Below, one piece after another: positions 1 through 8,767 of a stretch of DNA of 64,000 nucleotides. The stretch spans positions 248,001-312,000 of the forward strand of contig NZ_QKNS01000003.1 in NCBI RefSeq assembly GCF_003231285.1, given 5' to 3'. The notes below the pieces were generated by a model. It saw only the letters and a program-made list of their open reading frames with translations. It was not told the origin of the DNA and did no database searches. How positions within the stretch are numbered: the stretch's first letter is position 1; every line of letters starts with the position of its first letter. The DNA is from Hymenobacter sediminis. GTDB lineage: Bacteria > Bacteroidota > Bacteroidia > Cytophagales > Hymenobacteraceae. The position numbers and the translations under genes are program-made.

Positions 1-104
1 GCGGTGGAATTACTTGGTACATAGGCAACAACAAAACAAAAACGATTAATAGGTAGTATTGAATTATATCAATAAAAAATTTAAATAATTATTTATACAT
101 ATGC

Positions 105-134
105 TTGACTTTTAACTATACATAGTTATTTTTG
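105..134 (+). promoter_or_regulatory. Putative Bacteroidota-type promoter of the curlin gene
   Basis: TATTTTTG at 127-134 matches the TAnnTTTG -7 consensus of Bacteroidota primary sigma factors. A TTG at 105-107 stands 19 bases upstream, the usual -33 spacing. This predicts a leader of about 105 bases before the curlin start at 249. The surrounding 250 bases are AT-rich. Consensus match only. Confidence 0.5.
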
Positions 135-248
135 TACAGTTCCTCCGGAAGGGATAGTAGTTGATAGTAAAAATTATAAAGTAGGCTAGCGATTATGCTA
201 GTGACCGGCACTCCTGTTCGCATACCCCACCTTTACTAACCCACCATC

Positions 249-1475
249 ATGAAAAAGTACACCTTTTTTGTAGCAGCTCTGCTGGCTACCGGTACCGCTT
301 TTGCCCAAGGCAACACCAACACTTCCACCACCTACGGCTCAAGCAACGTAATTAGTGTAGCGCAGATAGGAAGCGGTAACCAAGCTACCTCAACGCAAGG
401 CCAGAGCAATGCTGCTACAAACAGCAACCGAATTGAGCAGACACAATCGGGCACCAATGGGATGGTGAGTGCCACCCAAAAAGGCTTGCCCACTGGTGGT
501 AGCTCCAATGGCAATAGCTCCGCAAATGCGAATGGTGGCAATAACCGCTCGTATCAAATCCAGTCGGGCTTGCGCAACAAAGCCACCACGGTACAGAGCG
601 ACAACATCACATATGATGGGAACAACGAAGCTCGTCAAACTCAGCTTTTTGGTACCGATAACCAGGCTTCCTCAACGCAGCTGAGCAACAACAACTATTC
701 AAGCCAGACCCAAACGGGTGGCCTGCGTAACAGAGCTTCTGTTGAGCAGAATGCTGAATATCAGCCAGTGCCTGCTGGTGTAACACCTGGTAACCAAGCT
801 GTTCAGGTGCAAACGTTAGGCACCGACAATGCAGTTAGTGCTCGCCAATATGGCGACGGCAACGTCAGCAGCCAAGCACAAACCGGAGGAGCCCGCAACA
901 CTGCCAGCGTAGATCAGGTAGGAGCATCACGAGTAAACAATAACGATGCTTTCCAGGCGCAAACGAGTGTGTTTGACTCCCGAGCTACTATCAGCCAAAC
1001 CAACGACCGCAACGAAGCCACTCAACTGCAGAGTGCAGGTAGTCGTCAAGTAGCTTCCGCTACCCAATCTGGTACGGATAACACGTCTTACCAAGTACAG
1101 TTCGGCGACGACCAAACGGCCACGGTTATGCAGTCCTCTAACCGGAACGTTGCATCTCAAGGCCAGGCAGGTAGCTTCAACAGAGCTTACACTGATCAGC
1201 GGGGTAGTGGCTGGGGTGAGGCTACCCAGATTCAGAACGGTGTTGGTGCAGGTTCTGCCAGCAACGTAGCCTACATTATGCAGGATGGCTCGGGTACCAG
1301 TGCAGCGCGTATGAACGTTTCGACACAAACTCAGAGCGGCCGCGACAACTTGGCTCAAAACGCCCAGGGCTCTTACGGTAACACTAACACACAAACGCAA
1401 GTGGGCACCGGGAACACAGCTACCTCGTTCCAGAATGCTACCATTAGCTCTTTCCCCGCTGCTGGACAACGCTAA
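249..1475 (+). CDS. CsgA-like curlin repeat protein (major amyloid subunit candidate)
   Basis: Predicted extracellular amyloid (curli-like) fibre subunit. Residues 1-20 form a Sec signal ending in AFAQG. The rest is about 14 imperfect units of 19-25 residues following the curlin pattern N-x3-Q-x-Q-x-G-x2-N-x-A-x3-Q, for example YQIQSGLRNKATTVQ and QTQTGGLRNRASVEQ. E. coli CsgA has five units, so this protein is far longer. Asn, Gln, Ser and Thr dominate, and I see no cysteine in the mature part. It is followed by a CsgB-like and a CsgH-like gene, which supports a curli-type role. The ATG at 249 follows a short ACC-rich spacer without a strong Shine-Dalgarno, common in this phylum. No csgG, csgE, csgF or csgD is visible; they may lie before position 1. 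The family is clear, while fibre formation is inferred. Confidence 0.85.
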   Translation: MKKYTFFVAALLATGTAFAQGNTNTSTTYGSSNVISVAQIGSGNQATSTQGQSNAATNSNRIEQTQSGTNGMVSATQKGLPTGGSSNGNSSANANGGNNRSYQIQSGLRNKATTVQSDNITYDGNNEARQTQLFGTDNQASSTQLSNNNYSSQTQTGGLRNRASVEQNAEYQPVPAGVTPGNQAVQVQTLGTDNAVSARQYGDGNVSSQAQTGGARNTASVDQVGASRVNNNDAFQAQTSVFDSRATISQTNDRNEATQLQSAGSRQVASATQSGTDNTSYQVQFGDDQTATVMQSSNRNVASQGQAGSFNRAYTDQRGSGWGEATQIQNGVGAGSASNVAYIMQDGSGTSAARMNVSTQTQSGRDNLAQNAQGSYGNTNTQTQVGTGNTATSFQNATISSFPAAGQR

Positions 1476-1504
1476 CACTTAGGCCGTTAGAAGGCACGAT
1501 AAAG

Positions 1505-1535
1505 GCACCTCACAGACAGCAATGTTTGTGAGGTG
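1505..1535 (+). terminator. Hairpin after the CsgA-like gene
   Basis: CACCTCACA at 1505-1513 pairs with TGTGAGGTG at 1527-1535, a 9-bp stem with a 13-base loop. The T-tract is weak, so it may act as an attenuator or 3' end stabiliser between the abundant subunit and the downstream CsgB-like gene. Confidence 0.5.
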
Positions 1536-1701
1536 TTATGCTTTCTACCATAAGAGGTTGGTTTATATGCTATTTGTCTTATTTGAATAAATATTTGCAA
1601 GATATTTTAGATAGTTCAATAATAGGTTTATATTTATGAGAGGAATAATCCTGCCTATAGCTATCATTTTCCCGATTTGTTTAACTTCTTCTCTTTGACA
1701 A

Positions 1702-2241
1702 ATGAAAACGAATCAGAGGCTGATTTTTGTGCTCGGCCTGCTCGGTATAAGTACCGTGTATGAGGCTGCAGCACAGAGTGATAAGCAAGAGGGTTCTCCT
1801 AAAACGGAAAAGGAGCTGGTTGAACAGTTAGGTGGTGTCAGGCCATTGTTGTCCCTAAGCACTACCTTACCTTCAAACGCCGTAAACCAGTCAGTGCTGG
1901 AGCAGCAAGGGCGAAACAATGTTGGCCAAATTGTACAAATCGGCCAGAGCCTGCGTACCAGCATTGTGCAGGTAGGGCAGGGCAATATTGCCTATAGCAC
2001 CTTGGAAGGGCAGGGCACTACCTCCGAAATTGTTCAACAGGGCAATGAAAACCGGCTGGAGCAACAACTCACAGATGCAGGCCGCCGGTATTTCTCTGTG
2101 GAGCAATTAGGCAACCACAACGAGCTGCGCCAATCTGAGTCGGGCAGCAGCCTCACGTATCCTACCGGATATGGGATTAAAATGGAAGGCAACGGCATTA
2201 AGCTGGAGATTAAGCAGGGGGTAGCCGGAAGTTTGCCCTAA
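1702..2241 (+). CDS. CsgB-like curlin-repeat protein (minor subunit or nucleator candidate)
   Basis: A 179-residue secreted protein with a Sec signal (about residues 1-25, ending in YEAAAQS), a 35-residue linker, and about four curlin-like units between residues 60 and 150 (NQSVLEQQGRNNVGQIVQIG, then similar blocks). CsgB nucleates CsgA polymerisation at the outer membrane in the known systems. The short repeat region, leading linker and less regular last unit resemble CsgB more than CsgA. It lies 226 bases after the CsgA-like gene and 14 bases before the CsgH-like gene, so it probably forms an operon with the latter. The C-terminal 30 residues lose the repeat and are richer in Lys and Gly. 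Assignment as nucleator is by analogy. Confidence 0.7.
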   Translation: MKTNQRLIFVLGLLGISTVYEAAAQSDKQEGSPKTEKELVEQLGGVRPLLSLSTTLPSNAVNQSVLEQQGRNNVGQIVQIGQSLRTSIVQVGQGNIAYSTLEGQGTTSEIVQQGNENRLEQQLTDAGRRYFSVEQLGNHNELRQSESGSSLTYPTGYGIKMEGNGIKLEIKQGVAGSLP

Positions 2242-2255
2242 CCATTTTCCGAAAC

Positions 2256-2732
2256 GTGGTCAGGAGTGCCAGACTATCGGCACTCCTGACTGCACTTGGT
2301 TTTCTTCTGTCACCTGTTGCTTTACTACCCCTTTCCGGCGCGCCTATGGTATGTCTCTACCCCCTGGGATCTTTTCTGCTCCTGCTATTGCCCACGTCTT
2401 CCTATCCTGAGCAAGCAGGCTATCAGGCCTACCTAGAAGTCCGGCAACAGCCGGATCAGTTGGTTGTAACCGGACACTGCCGCAGCACCGATGCCCGGCC
2501 TGCTGTCCTCCGCTACGAGTTCTTACTCGCTAAACAAGGCCCGTCGGGCACCAGTCGTAATCTGCAATCCGGCAATGTAGAGGTAGGAGCCGGGGAGCAT
2601 AAGCTGCTCTCCCAAACCAGCCTGAACGCAACACCCGCCGATAGCTACCGCATTCGGCTGCGTTTGCTAACTACCCAGGGGGTAGTACTAGCCGAAGATT
2701 CATTGGTGCAGATTGCTGCCATCCGCCCCTAG
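2256..2732 (+). CDS. CsgH-like curli assembly protein
   Basis: The C-terminal 100 residues form a single beta-sandwich-type domain with the blocks LRYEFLLAKQGPSGTSRNLQ, then SGNVEVGAG, then SYRIRLRLLTTQG. These resemble the CsgC/CsgH family, periplasmic proteins that hold curlin subunits soluble. The first start is GTG at 2256; an in-frame ATG at 2346 (MVCLYPLGSFLLLLLP) gives a compact signal peptide and may be the true start, making a 128-residue precursor. It follows the CsgB-like gene by 14 bases, so co-expression is likely. Sequence similarity in this family is weak, and I rely on the block pattern plus context. Confidence 0.65.
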   Translation: MVRSARLSALLTALGFLLSPVALLPLSGAPMVCLYPLGSFLLLLLPTSSYPEQAGYQAYLEVRQQPDQLVVTGHCRSTDARPAVLRYEFLLAKQGPSGTSRNLQSGNVEVGAGEHKLLSQTSLNATPADSYRIRLRLLTTQGVVLAEDSLVQIAAIRP

Positions 2733-2777
2733 TTTCCGCTCTTTTCGTCTGCCTTTTCCTTCCCACCTACTACCCCT

Positions 2778-4310
2778 ATGATGAGCTTGATTCGCTCGGT
2801 TACCCGCTGGCTGTTGATGGTGCTGCTTGTCCAAATTATTTCATCTTGTGAAGAAGATACCGTAGAGCCGGCTGGCGCGGGTTCTGTGGAGGGCACCGTG
2901 TTGGATGCCCGCACCAATGCCCCCGTGGCCAGTGCGGTAGTTACCACCAACCCCGCTACCTCATCTTACACCACCGATGCCGAGGGGAAATTCACACTAA
3001 CCAATATCGAATCAGGTAAATATGCGCTGGCGATACGCAAAGCTGGCTATTCCACTGAGAACGTAAACATCACAGTAGGGCAAAGTGGGCCTACCGTTGT
3101 GAAAGTGGTGCTAACCAAGGACAACGCAGCCAACCTACGCCCGAATGCCCCATCTTCTCCCACTCCCGCCGATAAGGCCGTAAACCAGCCCGCCAACCAA
3201 CTGACGTTGCGGTGGCGCGTTTCGGACCCCGATGGCAAAAGCGACTCGTTGCGCAGCGACGTGGTCCTGTACGAAAGCAACTCCGTTGACCGCCGTCAGC
3301 TGCTCACCAACTCCCGCGACACTTCTGCCACGGTAAGTGGCCTGAAATATAATACTATCTACTTCTGGCAGGTTAGCGTGCGTGACCAGGCCGGCGAACT
3401 AGTGCGGGGTGACGTCTGGAGCTTCCAGACTCGCGCGCAGCCGGACAACCGCTACCTGTTCACCCGTGAGGAAAATGGAAACACCGATATCTACTCCTCC
3501 GATGAGACCGGTGCCAACTTACAACGACTAACTACCTCGCCCTTCATCGAAACGGCGCCGCAGCTGAGCCCAAACCGCGACCGGGTAGCCTATACCTCCA
3601 ACGCAACCGGCCAGTTCCAGATTTATACCATGAACCGGGATGGTTCTGATGCGCGCCAGGTAACGTTGCTGCCCGTGGATGGCTACTTCAACCAAGGAAT
3701 AGGTTACCGTTGGTCGCCCGACGGGGCCCAGCTGATTTACAGTAGCTACAACAAGCTCTACCGCATCAACCGCGACGGTACCGGCCTGACCTTGCTCGCT
3801 ACAGCCCCCACCGACCGCCATTTCCGGGAATGCGACTGGACTGCGCAGGGCAACCGCATTGTAGTGCAAACGGTAGGCGTAAGCATCTATGACTCGGAGC
3901 TGTATCTGCTCAATACCGACGGCTCTAATGCGATGCTGCTGGTAGGCAACTTGCCGGGCCGCCTCGATTCTCCTTCGTTCAGCGTAGACGGCCGCCGCGT
4001 AATGTATACCCGCGACGTAGATGGCTTTGATGATGGCACTGGGCGGCAGTTGAACGCTCACATATTCACCCAAAACCTAGATGGCAGCGGACTCCTGGAC
4101 GTATCTGCCGGGCAAGGCGGCACCAGTGGAACTACCAAGCCTAACGGGTTTAATGATGTAATGCCCCGTTACGCCCCCGACGGATCAAAAATCATCTTTG
4201 TTCAGATAAACAATGTGAGTCGTTCTACCCCAGATGTTTACACCATGGACCTAGATGGGCGTAGCAGAGCACGATTGTTCCAAAACGCAGCACTGCCTGA
4301 CTGGAAATAA
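2778..4310 (+). CDS. Lipoprotein with carboxypeptidase-regulatory-like, Fn3-like and PD40 beta-propeller domains
   Basis: Signal peptide with lipobox IISSC (Cys24), so probably an outer-membrane lipoprotein. Residues 35-115 form a carboxypeptidase-regulatory-like domain (GSVEGTVLDARTNAPVASA, then TDAEGKFTLTNI). Residues about 130-215 are Fn3-like. Residues 225-510 carry TolB/PD40-type propeller blades (NGNTDIYSSDETGANLQRLT, MNRDGSDARQVT, RINRDGTGL, MDLDGRSRARL). No catalytic residues were recognised. The gene lies 45 bases after the CsgH-like gene and ends at a strong terminator, so it is probably the last gene of the curli-like unit; PD40 lipoproteins could act as surface scaffolds there. 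That link is inference from position. Confidence 0.75.
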   Translation: MMSLIRSVTRWLLMVLLVQIISSCEEDTVEPAGAGSVEGTVLDARTNAPVASAVVTTNPATSSYTTDAEGKFTLTNIESGKYALAIRKAGYSTENVNITVGQSGPTVVKVVLTKDNAANLRPNAPSSPTPADKAVNQPANQLTLRWRVSDPDGKSDSLRSDVVLYESNSVDRRQLLTNSRDTSATVSGLKYNTIYFWQVSVRDQAGELVRGDVWSFQTRAQPDNRYLFTREENGNTDIYSSDETGANLQRLTTSPFIETAPQLSPNRDRVAYTSNATGQFQIYTMNRDGSDARQVTLLPVDGYFNQGIGYRWSPDGAQLIYSSYNKLYRINRDGTGLTLLATAPTDRHFRECDWTAQGNRIVVQTVGVSIYDSELYLLNTDGSNAMLLVGNLPGRLDSPSFSVDGRRVMYTRDVDGFDDGTGRQLNAHIFTQNLDGSGLLDVSAGQGGTSGTTKPNGFNDVMPRYAPDGSKIIFVQINNVSRSTPDVYTMDLDGRSRARLFQNAALPDWK

Positions 4311-4331
4311 CCAATAGCGTATTTACAAGTT

Positions 4332-4367
4332 AAAGGGAGCCCAACCTCAAAGTATGGCTCCCTTTTT
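4332..4367 (+). terminator. Rho-independent terminator of the curli-like unit
   Basis: AAAGGGAGCC (4332-4341) pairs with GGCTCCCTTT (4356-4365), followed by Ts. A 10-bp stem with a 14-base loop, 21 bases past the stop of the propeller lipoprotein. Confidence 0.85.
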
Positions 4368-4852
4368 ATGTCAAAGAAATGATAATTGACATTCTTGATG
4401 AATCACCTGTCTCAAGCATAGAAATACACCGAATTTTAGACAAGCAACGCAATAAAGTATAACAATTGTCGTATTTGAATATTTATATACAAAGTGTTCA
4501 GGAAAGACGGAAAGGTTACTTTTTCCATGAATCCGGATAATGTATGTCAAATCTGATTTCAAATAGGAGTAACTTTATGGTCGAGTATGAAAGCACGTAA
4601 TACCCACATCATTTTCATCTTTTCAAAGAGTATCCATGCTATACATGCAAAAATGGCATGAATTATGAATATCAGCGCGCTTATGTTTAATAAGTTTGTA
4701 TTGGATTTGTTACATACGATCATCGAAAAATAGTAATCTTATTACGAGGCATCACCGTATGTGACCCTGAATGAACGCACCTAATAGTTCAGCTAACTCA
4801 TAAAACACATTTCACACAGTTTTCTTTTGCAAACCTACTCTTTCCATAAATC
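4368..4852. other. AT-rich intergenic region without a convincing gene
   Basis: About 485 bases, clearly more AT-rich than the flanks. TAAGTTTG at 4691-4698 matches the TAnnTTTG -7 box, but I found no TTG at the right distance and it is 155 bases from the next start. A short minus-strand ORF at 4371-4562 begins with no recognisable signal and looks like chance. Confidence 0.5.
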
Positions 4853-7699
4853 ATGAAAAACAAATACTTGGGCAACCATGAGCCGAGCCGGTTAGGCCGA
4901 TTGTGGTTTTTTCTCGTGATGGTTTTGTTGGCTTTGCCCTTTATTGGGCAGGCTCAAGAAATTACCTTAGAAAGTCCCGATGGAACTGACTTTGGGAATG
5001 TTTACAATGGAGACCAGTCACGGCCAAAAACTTTCACGTTTGTGGCGTCTGGCTTTACTCCCAGATCAAACGTCTCAATCAACCTTGGAGGTGCATCAGG
5101 GGCAAATAACCGGTTTTTCGCTATTATAGACGGAACTGCTAGCAGAGGATCAATAACCTTAGGATCCACAGGTGAAGATGGGAGTCTTTCTGGAAGCTTT
5201 GTTATTCGATTCGAACCAAACGACCCCGCTCGTCCCTACAGTAGGAGCTTATCAGTCACAGTTACTGATAGCGATTCTGAAAGTGAGATTGGGACCGTAG
5301 TTTCCAACCAAATGACCTTAACTGGTAATGGTCTTGCGAAGACGCCCAACATTACTGTTAGCCCGAGCGGTCCTATCAACTTTAACAATCAGCTCAATGA
5401 AAGCTCGTCAGAGGCTCGGACGATTAATGTGTCGTCTATGTTCCTAACGAGCGGCGTTACGGTTACTGCTCCAAATGGCTTTGAGGTCAGCACGGATGGC
5501 AACACATATTCTACAAGCCTGACCATCCCGCAAGCTGCTACTAATGCTACGGGTGGTGCTAACATTCTACTGCGCTTTAGCCCCACGGTAGTGCAGTCGT
5601 ACAGCGGTAACGTTACGTTTGCAAGCACGGGTGCTACTACCCGTAGCATAGCCGTTTCGGGTACTGCCATTCCTTCCGGCCCCTTCATCAACGTTAATCC
5701 TGCCACGCTGGCATTTGGTACAGTTACCACCAGCGGTTCTTCTCAGATTCTCACGTTTACCGTTGACGCTGGTAACCTGACGGCTCCGCTGGTTCTGACG
5801 CCTTCTAATCCTATCATTGAGTTGCGTGATCCTAACGCAGGCGGCAACTTCGTTAAAAGCATTACCATCAACCCAGCAGGTGGGACGGTTTCCAACCGTA
5901 CTTTCCAGGTAAGACTGACTTCACCCGTCGCTATTGGGGAGTTTAATGGTACCATCACTGCCTCCAGCACAAGAGCTACGTCGCAGGTTATTACCGTTAC
6001 GGCAAACAACGTATCAGGCAATACCTCTACTATCAACACTTCGCCAACTTTCGGAACGTTCTCAACTGTTCCAGGTATTGCTTCCGAACCCCAGCCGATG
6101 ACAATATCAGGTACCAACCTGCTACAGGACATTACCGTACAGGTCCCCACCTACTTCCAGGTTTCGCTTGATCAGAAGTTTGCCGATGTTACTACTACCG
6201 GCAACTCTTTGGTACTGCGGCGAGTAGGCAATGACGTGCCTTCTACAACAGTGTATGTTCGCTTCCTACCCCCTTCAGCACTGTCAACCTCCGGGACGAT
6301 CTTCATCTCAAGTGACCCCGCTGTTGCCCAAGGTCCTACAGTATCGGGCACGAGCCAGCCGTCAGTTGCTCTTAATAATAGCTTTGTTGAGGTAGCAAAC
6401 GTTGTAATCAACACGACTTCAGCGTCGCAGGCTCTTACCCTTAACGCTCAGCGAGTACTTCAACCAGTTGTTATCACTAAGGCGTTAATTCAAAACGTAA
6501 GGTTGAACCCTGACAACACGGAACAGTTTGAACTGTCGCTGGATAACGTAACGTTCTCGAACTCACTGACGATAACTCCTAATCCAACTACGTACAGTAT
6601 CAACCGTCCTATTTATGTTCGCTATAAGCCTACTTACTTGGGTAACGGAACATCAACGCTGCAATTCCAGAGCAACGACTTCGAGGTAAAAACGGCACAG
6701 TCTTTTGACCGCAACGCGCTTCTTTCAGGGAAAGCAATTGACGTAGAACCAGAGAAGCGCAATATTCCCACAGTAACTCGTAGCAACACTACGGCTAAAG
6801 TCACGTTCTCGCTGCCAGCTGATTATTTGGCTCAAGGCTATGGTGAGGGCCGTATAATTGTGGCTAGCACTAGCTCAACATTCCCTGCCAATGTGCGTCC
6901 CGCAGATGGTACCGCATATCAGACTAATAATCAGACTTATGGTCCTTCAAGTGAAAATAAGAATGTGATAGCGCCAGGTTATTATGTTGTTTACTCAGGC
7001 GCTAACCAGGAGGTAGAAGTAGGAGGTCTTGACATCGGTACTACCTACTACTTCTACACCTTTGAGTACAACAACATTAACCCTTTCCCCGCCATCCAAA
7101 TCCCAGGTGCTGAGAACTACCTCTCGCCGCCTGTCCCGAACGTAATTCCAGGTATCGTTGCTCCGTCCCCGCTGCCCGTTACGTTGGTGTCCTTCGATGC
7201 CAAAGTACGCGGCAACCAAGTGGCGCTGACCTGGGTTACTGCCGCAGAGCTCAACAACAAAGGCTTTGAAGTTGAGCGTAGCCGCGACGGCCGCACGTTC
7301 GAGACCATTCTGTCTCGTGAGGGCAAAGGCACCACGTCTTCCCGCACTACTTACACTGCTGCTGATCAGAATCCGCTGACTGGTACTTCGTACTACCGCC
7401 TCAAGCAGGTTGACCTAGATGGCACTACCACTTTCAGCCAGCCGGTAGTAATCAACTTCCTCCGCAGCGGCGATATCAACATGTACCCCAACCCGGTTGA
7501 AGACTTCCTGACGATTGAGTTAGGTGGCACAACGGAAGGAGTACTTGCTACCATCGTTGACTCCAATGGTCGTGTGATTCGCAGCCAGAAGCTTGATGCA
7601 ACCGGTAAGCTCGACATGACTAACCTGGGTGCCGGAACTTATCTAGTTACGATAGGCGAAGGCGATGCTAAAGTCACTCGCCGCATCGTGAAGAAGTAA
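4853..7699 (+). CDS. Large secreted T9SS cargo protein with repeated beta-sandwich domains
   Basis: 948 residues. The N-terminus has a hydrophobic signal (WFFLVMVLLALPFIGQAQ, residues 18-35). The C-terminal 70 residues are a type A T9SS sorting domain: MYPNPVEDFLTIEL, then a LxAGTY-like block and terminal RRIVKK. Between lie about four tandem immunoglobulin-like blocks of about 110 residues (starts near residues 165, 280, 390 and 505) with the recurring pattern ITVSP...FxVSxDGxTY/S...VRFxPT, as in choice-of-anchor D or ASPM-SPD-2-Hydin-like domains. An Fn3-like segment follows at about 640-765 and a VTLVSFDAKVRGNQVALTW domain at 775-870. No enzyme motif is visible; a cell-surface adhesin or matrix role is plausible. 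Monocistronic, with a strong terminator. Confidence 0.85.
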   Translation: MKNKYLGNHEPSRLGRLWFFLVMVLLALPFIGQAQEITLESPDGTDFGNVYNGDQSRPKTFTFVASGFTPRSNVSINLGGASGANNRFFAIIDGTASRGSITLGSTGEDGSLSGSFVIRFEPNDPARPYSRSLSVTVTDSDSESEIGTVVSNQMTLTGNGLAKTPNITVSPSGPINFNNQLNESSSEARTINVSSMFLTSGVTVTAPNGFEVSTDGNTYSTSLTIPQAATNATGGANILLRFSPTVVQSYSGNVTFASTGATTRSIAVSGTAIPSGPFINVNPATLAFGTVTTSGSSQILTFTVDAGNLTAPLVLTPSNPIIELRDPNAGGNFVKSITINPAGGTVSNRTFQVRLTSPVAIGEFNGTITASSTRATSQVITVTANNVSGNTSTINTSPTFGTFSTVPGIASEPQPMTISGTNLLQDITVQVPTYFQVSLDQKFADVTTTGNSLVLRRVGNDVPSTTVYVRFLPPSALSTSGTIFISSDPAVAQGPTVSGTSQPSVALNNSFVEVANVVINTTSASQALTLNAQRVLQPVVITKALIQNVRLNPDNTEQFELSLDNVTFSNSLTITPNPTTYSINRPIYVRYKPTYLGNGTSTLQFQSNDFEVKTAQSFDRNALLSGKAIDVEPEKRNIPTVTRSNTTAKVTFSLPADYLAQGYGEGRIIVASTSSTFPANVRPADGTAYQTNNQTYGPSSENKNVIAPGYYVVYSGANQEVEVGGLDIGTTYYFYTFEYNNINPFPAIQIPGAENYLSPPVPNVIPGIVAPSPLPVTLVSFDAKVRGNQVALTWVTAAELNNKGFEVERSRDGRTFETILSREGKGTTSSRTTYTAADQNPLTGTSYYRLKQVDLDGTTTFSQPVVINFLRSGDINMYPNPVEDFLTIELGGTTEGVLATIVDSNGRVIRSQKLDATGKLDMTNLGAGTYLVTIGEGDAKVTRRIVKK

Positions 7700-7715
7700 G
7701 TTTCTTTGCCAAAGC

Positions 7716-7750
7716 AAAAGAGGGCGACCAACTGGTCGCCCTCTTTTTTT
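7716..7750 (+). terminator. Terminator of the large T9SS protein gene
   Basis: A 14-bp perfect stem: AAAAGAGGGCGACC (7716-7729) with GGTCGCCCTCTTTT (7734-7747), a 4-base loop and a T run. The following 247 bases up to 7997 hold no gene. Confidence 0.92.
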
Positions 7751-7997
7751 GTCCTTACTTGGACAAGGGATAAGCCACTTTACCTCATCCACACGGAAAG
7801 CCTACCCCTAACTTACTTTCAAGATCAAGAGGGGTAAGACATACTACTTGACTCGCCTTGCTTTCGGGCACTTCTGACCTTCTGCCTTTGGGCTATGGAA
7901 GGGGTAGGAGGAAAATAATGAAGATTAACTCAACTGTTTTTCTGGTTAGGGCAGTATAAGGCCAAATACTTTTCTCTGTTCTCTTTACTACCTCACC

Positions 7998-8270
7998 ATG
8001 AAAACTTCACTGAAAAGCCTTCTAGTATTAGCAGCATTCGGCGCATTCGCCACAACTTCCTGCTCGGAGCAAACCAAGCAAAATGCTGAGGCAACCGCTG
8101 ATAGCGCGGCTAATGACGTAAGCAATGCTACTGACGAAGCTGCCGCAACAGCTGACAACGCTGCTGATAATGTAAAAGCCGACATGGCTCCCGAGGCCGG
8201 TGATACGGCGGTGGTGCAGAATAAGGAAGCTGACAAGCTAGTGGAAGAAGTTCCTTCTAAGCAGCAGTAG
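7998..8270 (+). CDS. Small Ala-rich lipoprotein
   Basis: 90 residues. Signal peptide and lipobox TTSC (Cys22), then a 68-residue highly charged Ala/Asp/Asn/Glu-rich helical region with repeated TADSAAND, ATDEAAATADN and AADN motifs. This resembles entericidin-like or small stress lipoproteins of Bacteroidota, but no function is known to me. It has its own terminator. The reverse strand carries an overlapping ORF of similar length, which is a shadow of the biased composition. Confidence 0.75.
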   Translation: MKTSLKSLLVLAAFGAFATTSCSEQTKQNAEATADSAANDVSNATDEAAATADNAADNVKADMAPEAGDTAVVQNKEADKLVEEVPSKQQ

Positions 8271-8280
8271 ATTTATAGCA

Positions 8281-8335
8281 CCAACTAAAGAGAAAAGGCC
8301 ACTTGCAACGCAGGTGGCCTTTTCTCTTTAGTTGG
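8281..8335. terminator. Bidirectional terminator between the small lipoprotein and iscA-type genes
   Basis: A 23-bp perfect inverted repeat: arms 8281-8303 and 8313-8335 with a 9-base loop. It contains AGAAAAGGCC and GGCCTTTTCT, so both strands have an adjacent T-rich arm. It separates two convergent genes. Confidence 0.9.
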
Positions 8336-8348
8336 TGGCTCAACGAAG

Positions 8349-8681
8349 CTAAACAGAGAAACTCTCGCCGCAACCGCAGGTGCGGGAAGCGTTGGGGTTA
8401 TCGAAGAAGAAGCCTTTGCCATTCAGCCCATCCGAAAAGTCAAGCTGGGTGCCGGCCAAGTAAAGGAAGCTCTTCATGTCTACGACTACTCGCACACCTT
8501 TATCTTCAAATTCCTGATCCATTGGCTTCACCTCGTTATCGAAGTCGAGCTTGTAGCTAAGGCCTGAGCAGCCGCCGCCGGCTACAGATGCCCGCAAACG
8601 ATAGGTAGCATCTAGCTCAGCATCTTGCATGAGCTTTTCAACTTTCTCCTTGGCTTTGTCAGAAACGGTAATCATGGTCAA
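8349..8681 (-). CDS. iscA: HesB/IscA-family Fe-S cluster carrier
   Basis: A-type carrier protein that accepts Fe-S clusters from IscU and passes them to apo-enzymes. 110 residues, the family length. The three cluster-binding cysteines are present: Cys38 in GGGCSG, and Cys102 and Cys104 in the C-terminal TCGCG. The start MTMITVSDKA is typical. It is the distal gene of a minus-strand set with iscU and iscS. A TATCTTTG box 58 bases upstream suggests its own promoter as well. IscA, SufA and ErpA cannot be separated by these motifs alone; the symbol follows the neighbours. Confidence 0.9.
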   Translation of the reverse strand: MTMITVSDKAKEKVEKLMQDAELDATYRLRASVAGGGCSGLSYKLDFDNEVKPMDQEFEDKGVRVVVDMKSFLYLAGTQLDFSDGLNGKGFFFDNPNASRTCGCGESFSV

Positions 8682-8738
8682 AAAGCTAATTCAGTCAATG
8701 GGCACAGTCGCCCAGAAGGAATGTCAGATATAGAACAC

Positions 8739-8746
8739 CAAAGATA
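8739..8746 (-). promoter_or_regulatory. Putative -7 box upstream of iscA-type gene
   Basis: Read on the minus strand, TATCTTTG matches TAnnTTTG. No TTG was found at 19-21 bases, so support is partial. Confidence 0.35.
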
Positions 8747-8767
8747 CGCGCCTTGTTCAGAAAGATT

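Noticed and set aside
249..1475. CRISPR-like array
   Set aside because: The repeats are protein-level curlin units of variable DNA sequence, with no constant direct repeat or spacers.
927..1478. 183-residue minus-strand ORF
   Set aside because: Antisense shadow of the repeated, low-complexity curlin gene; no start context or homology.
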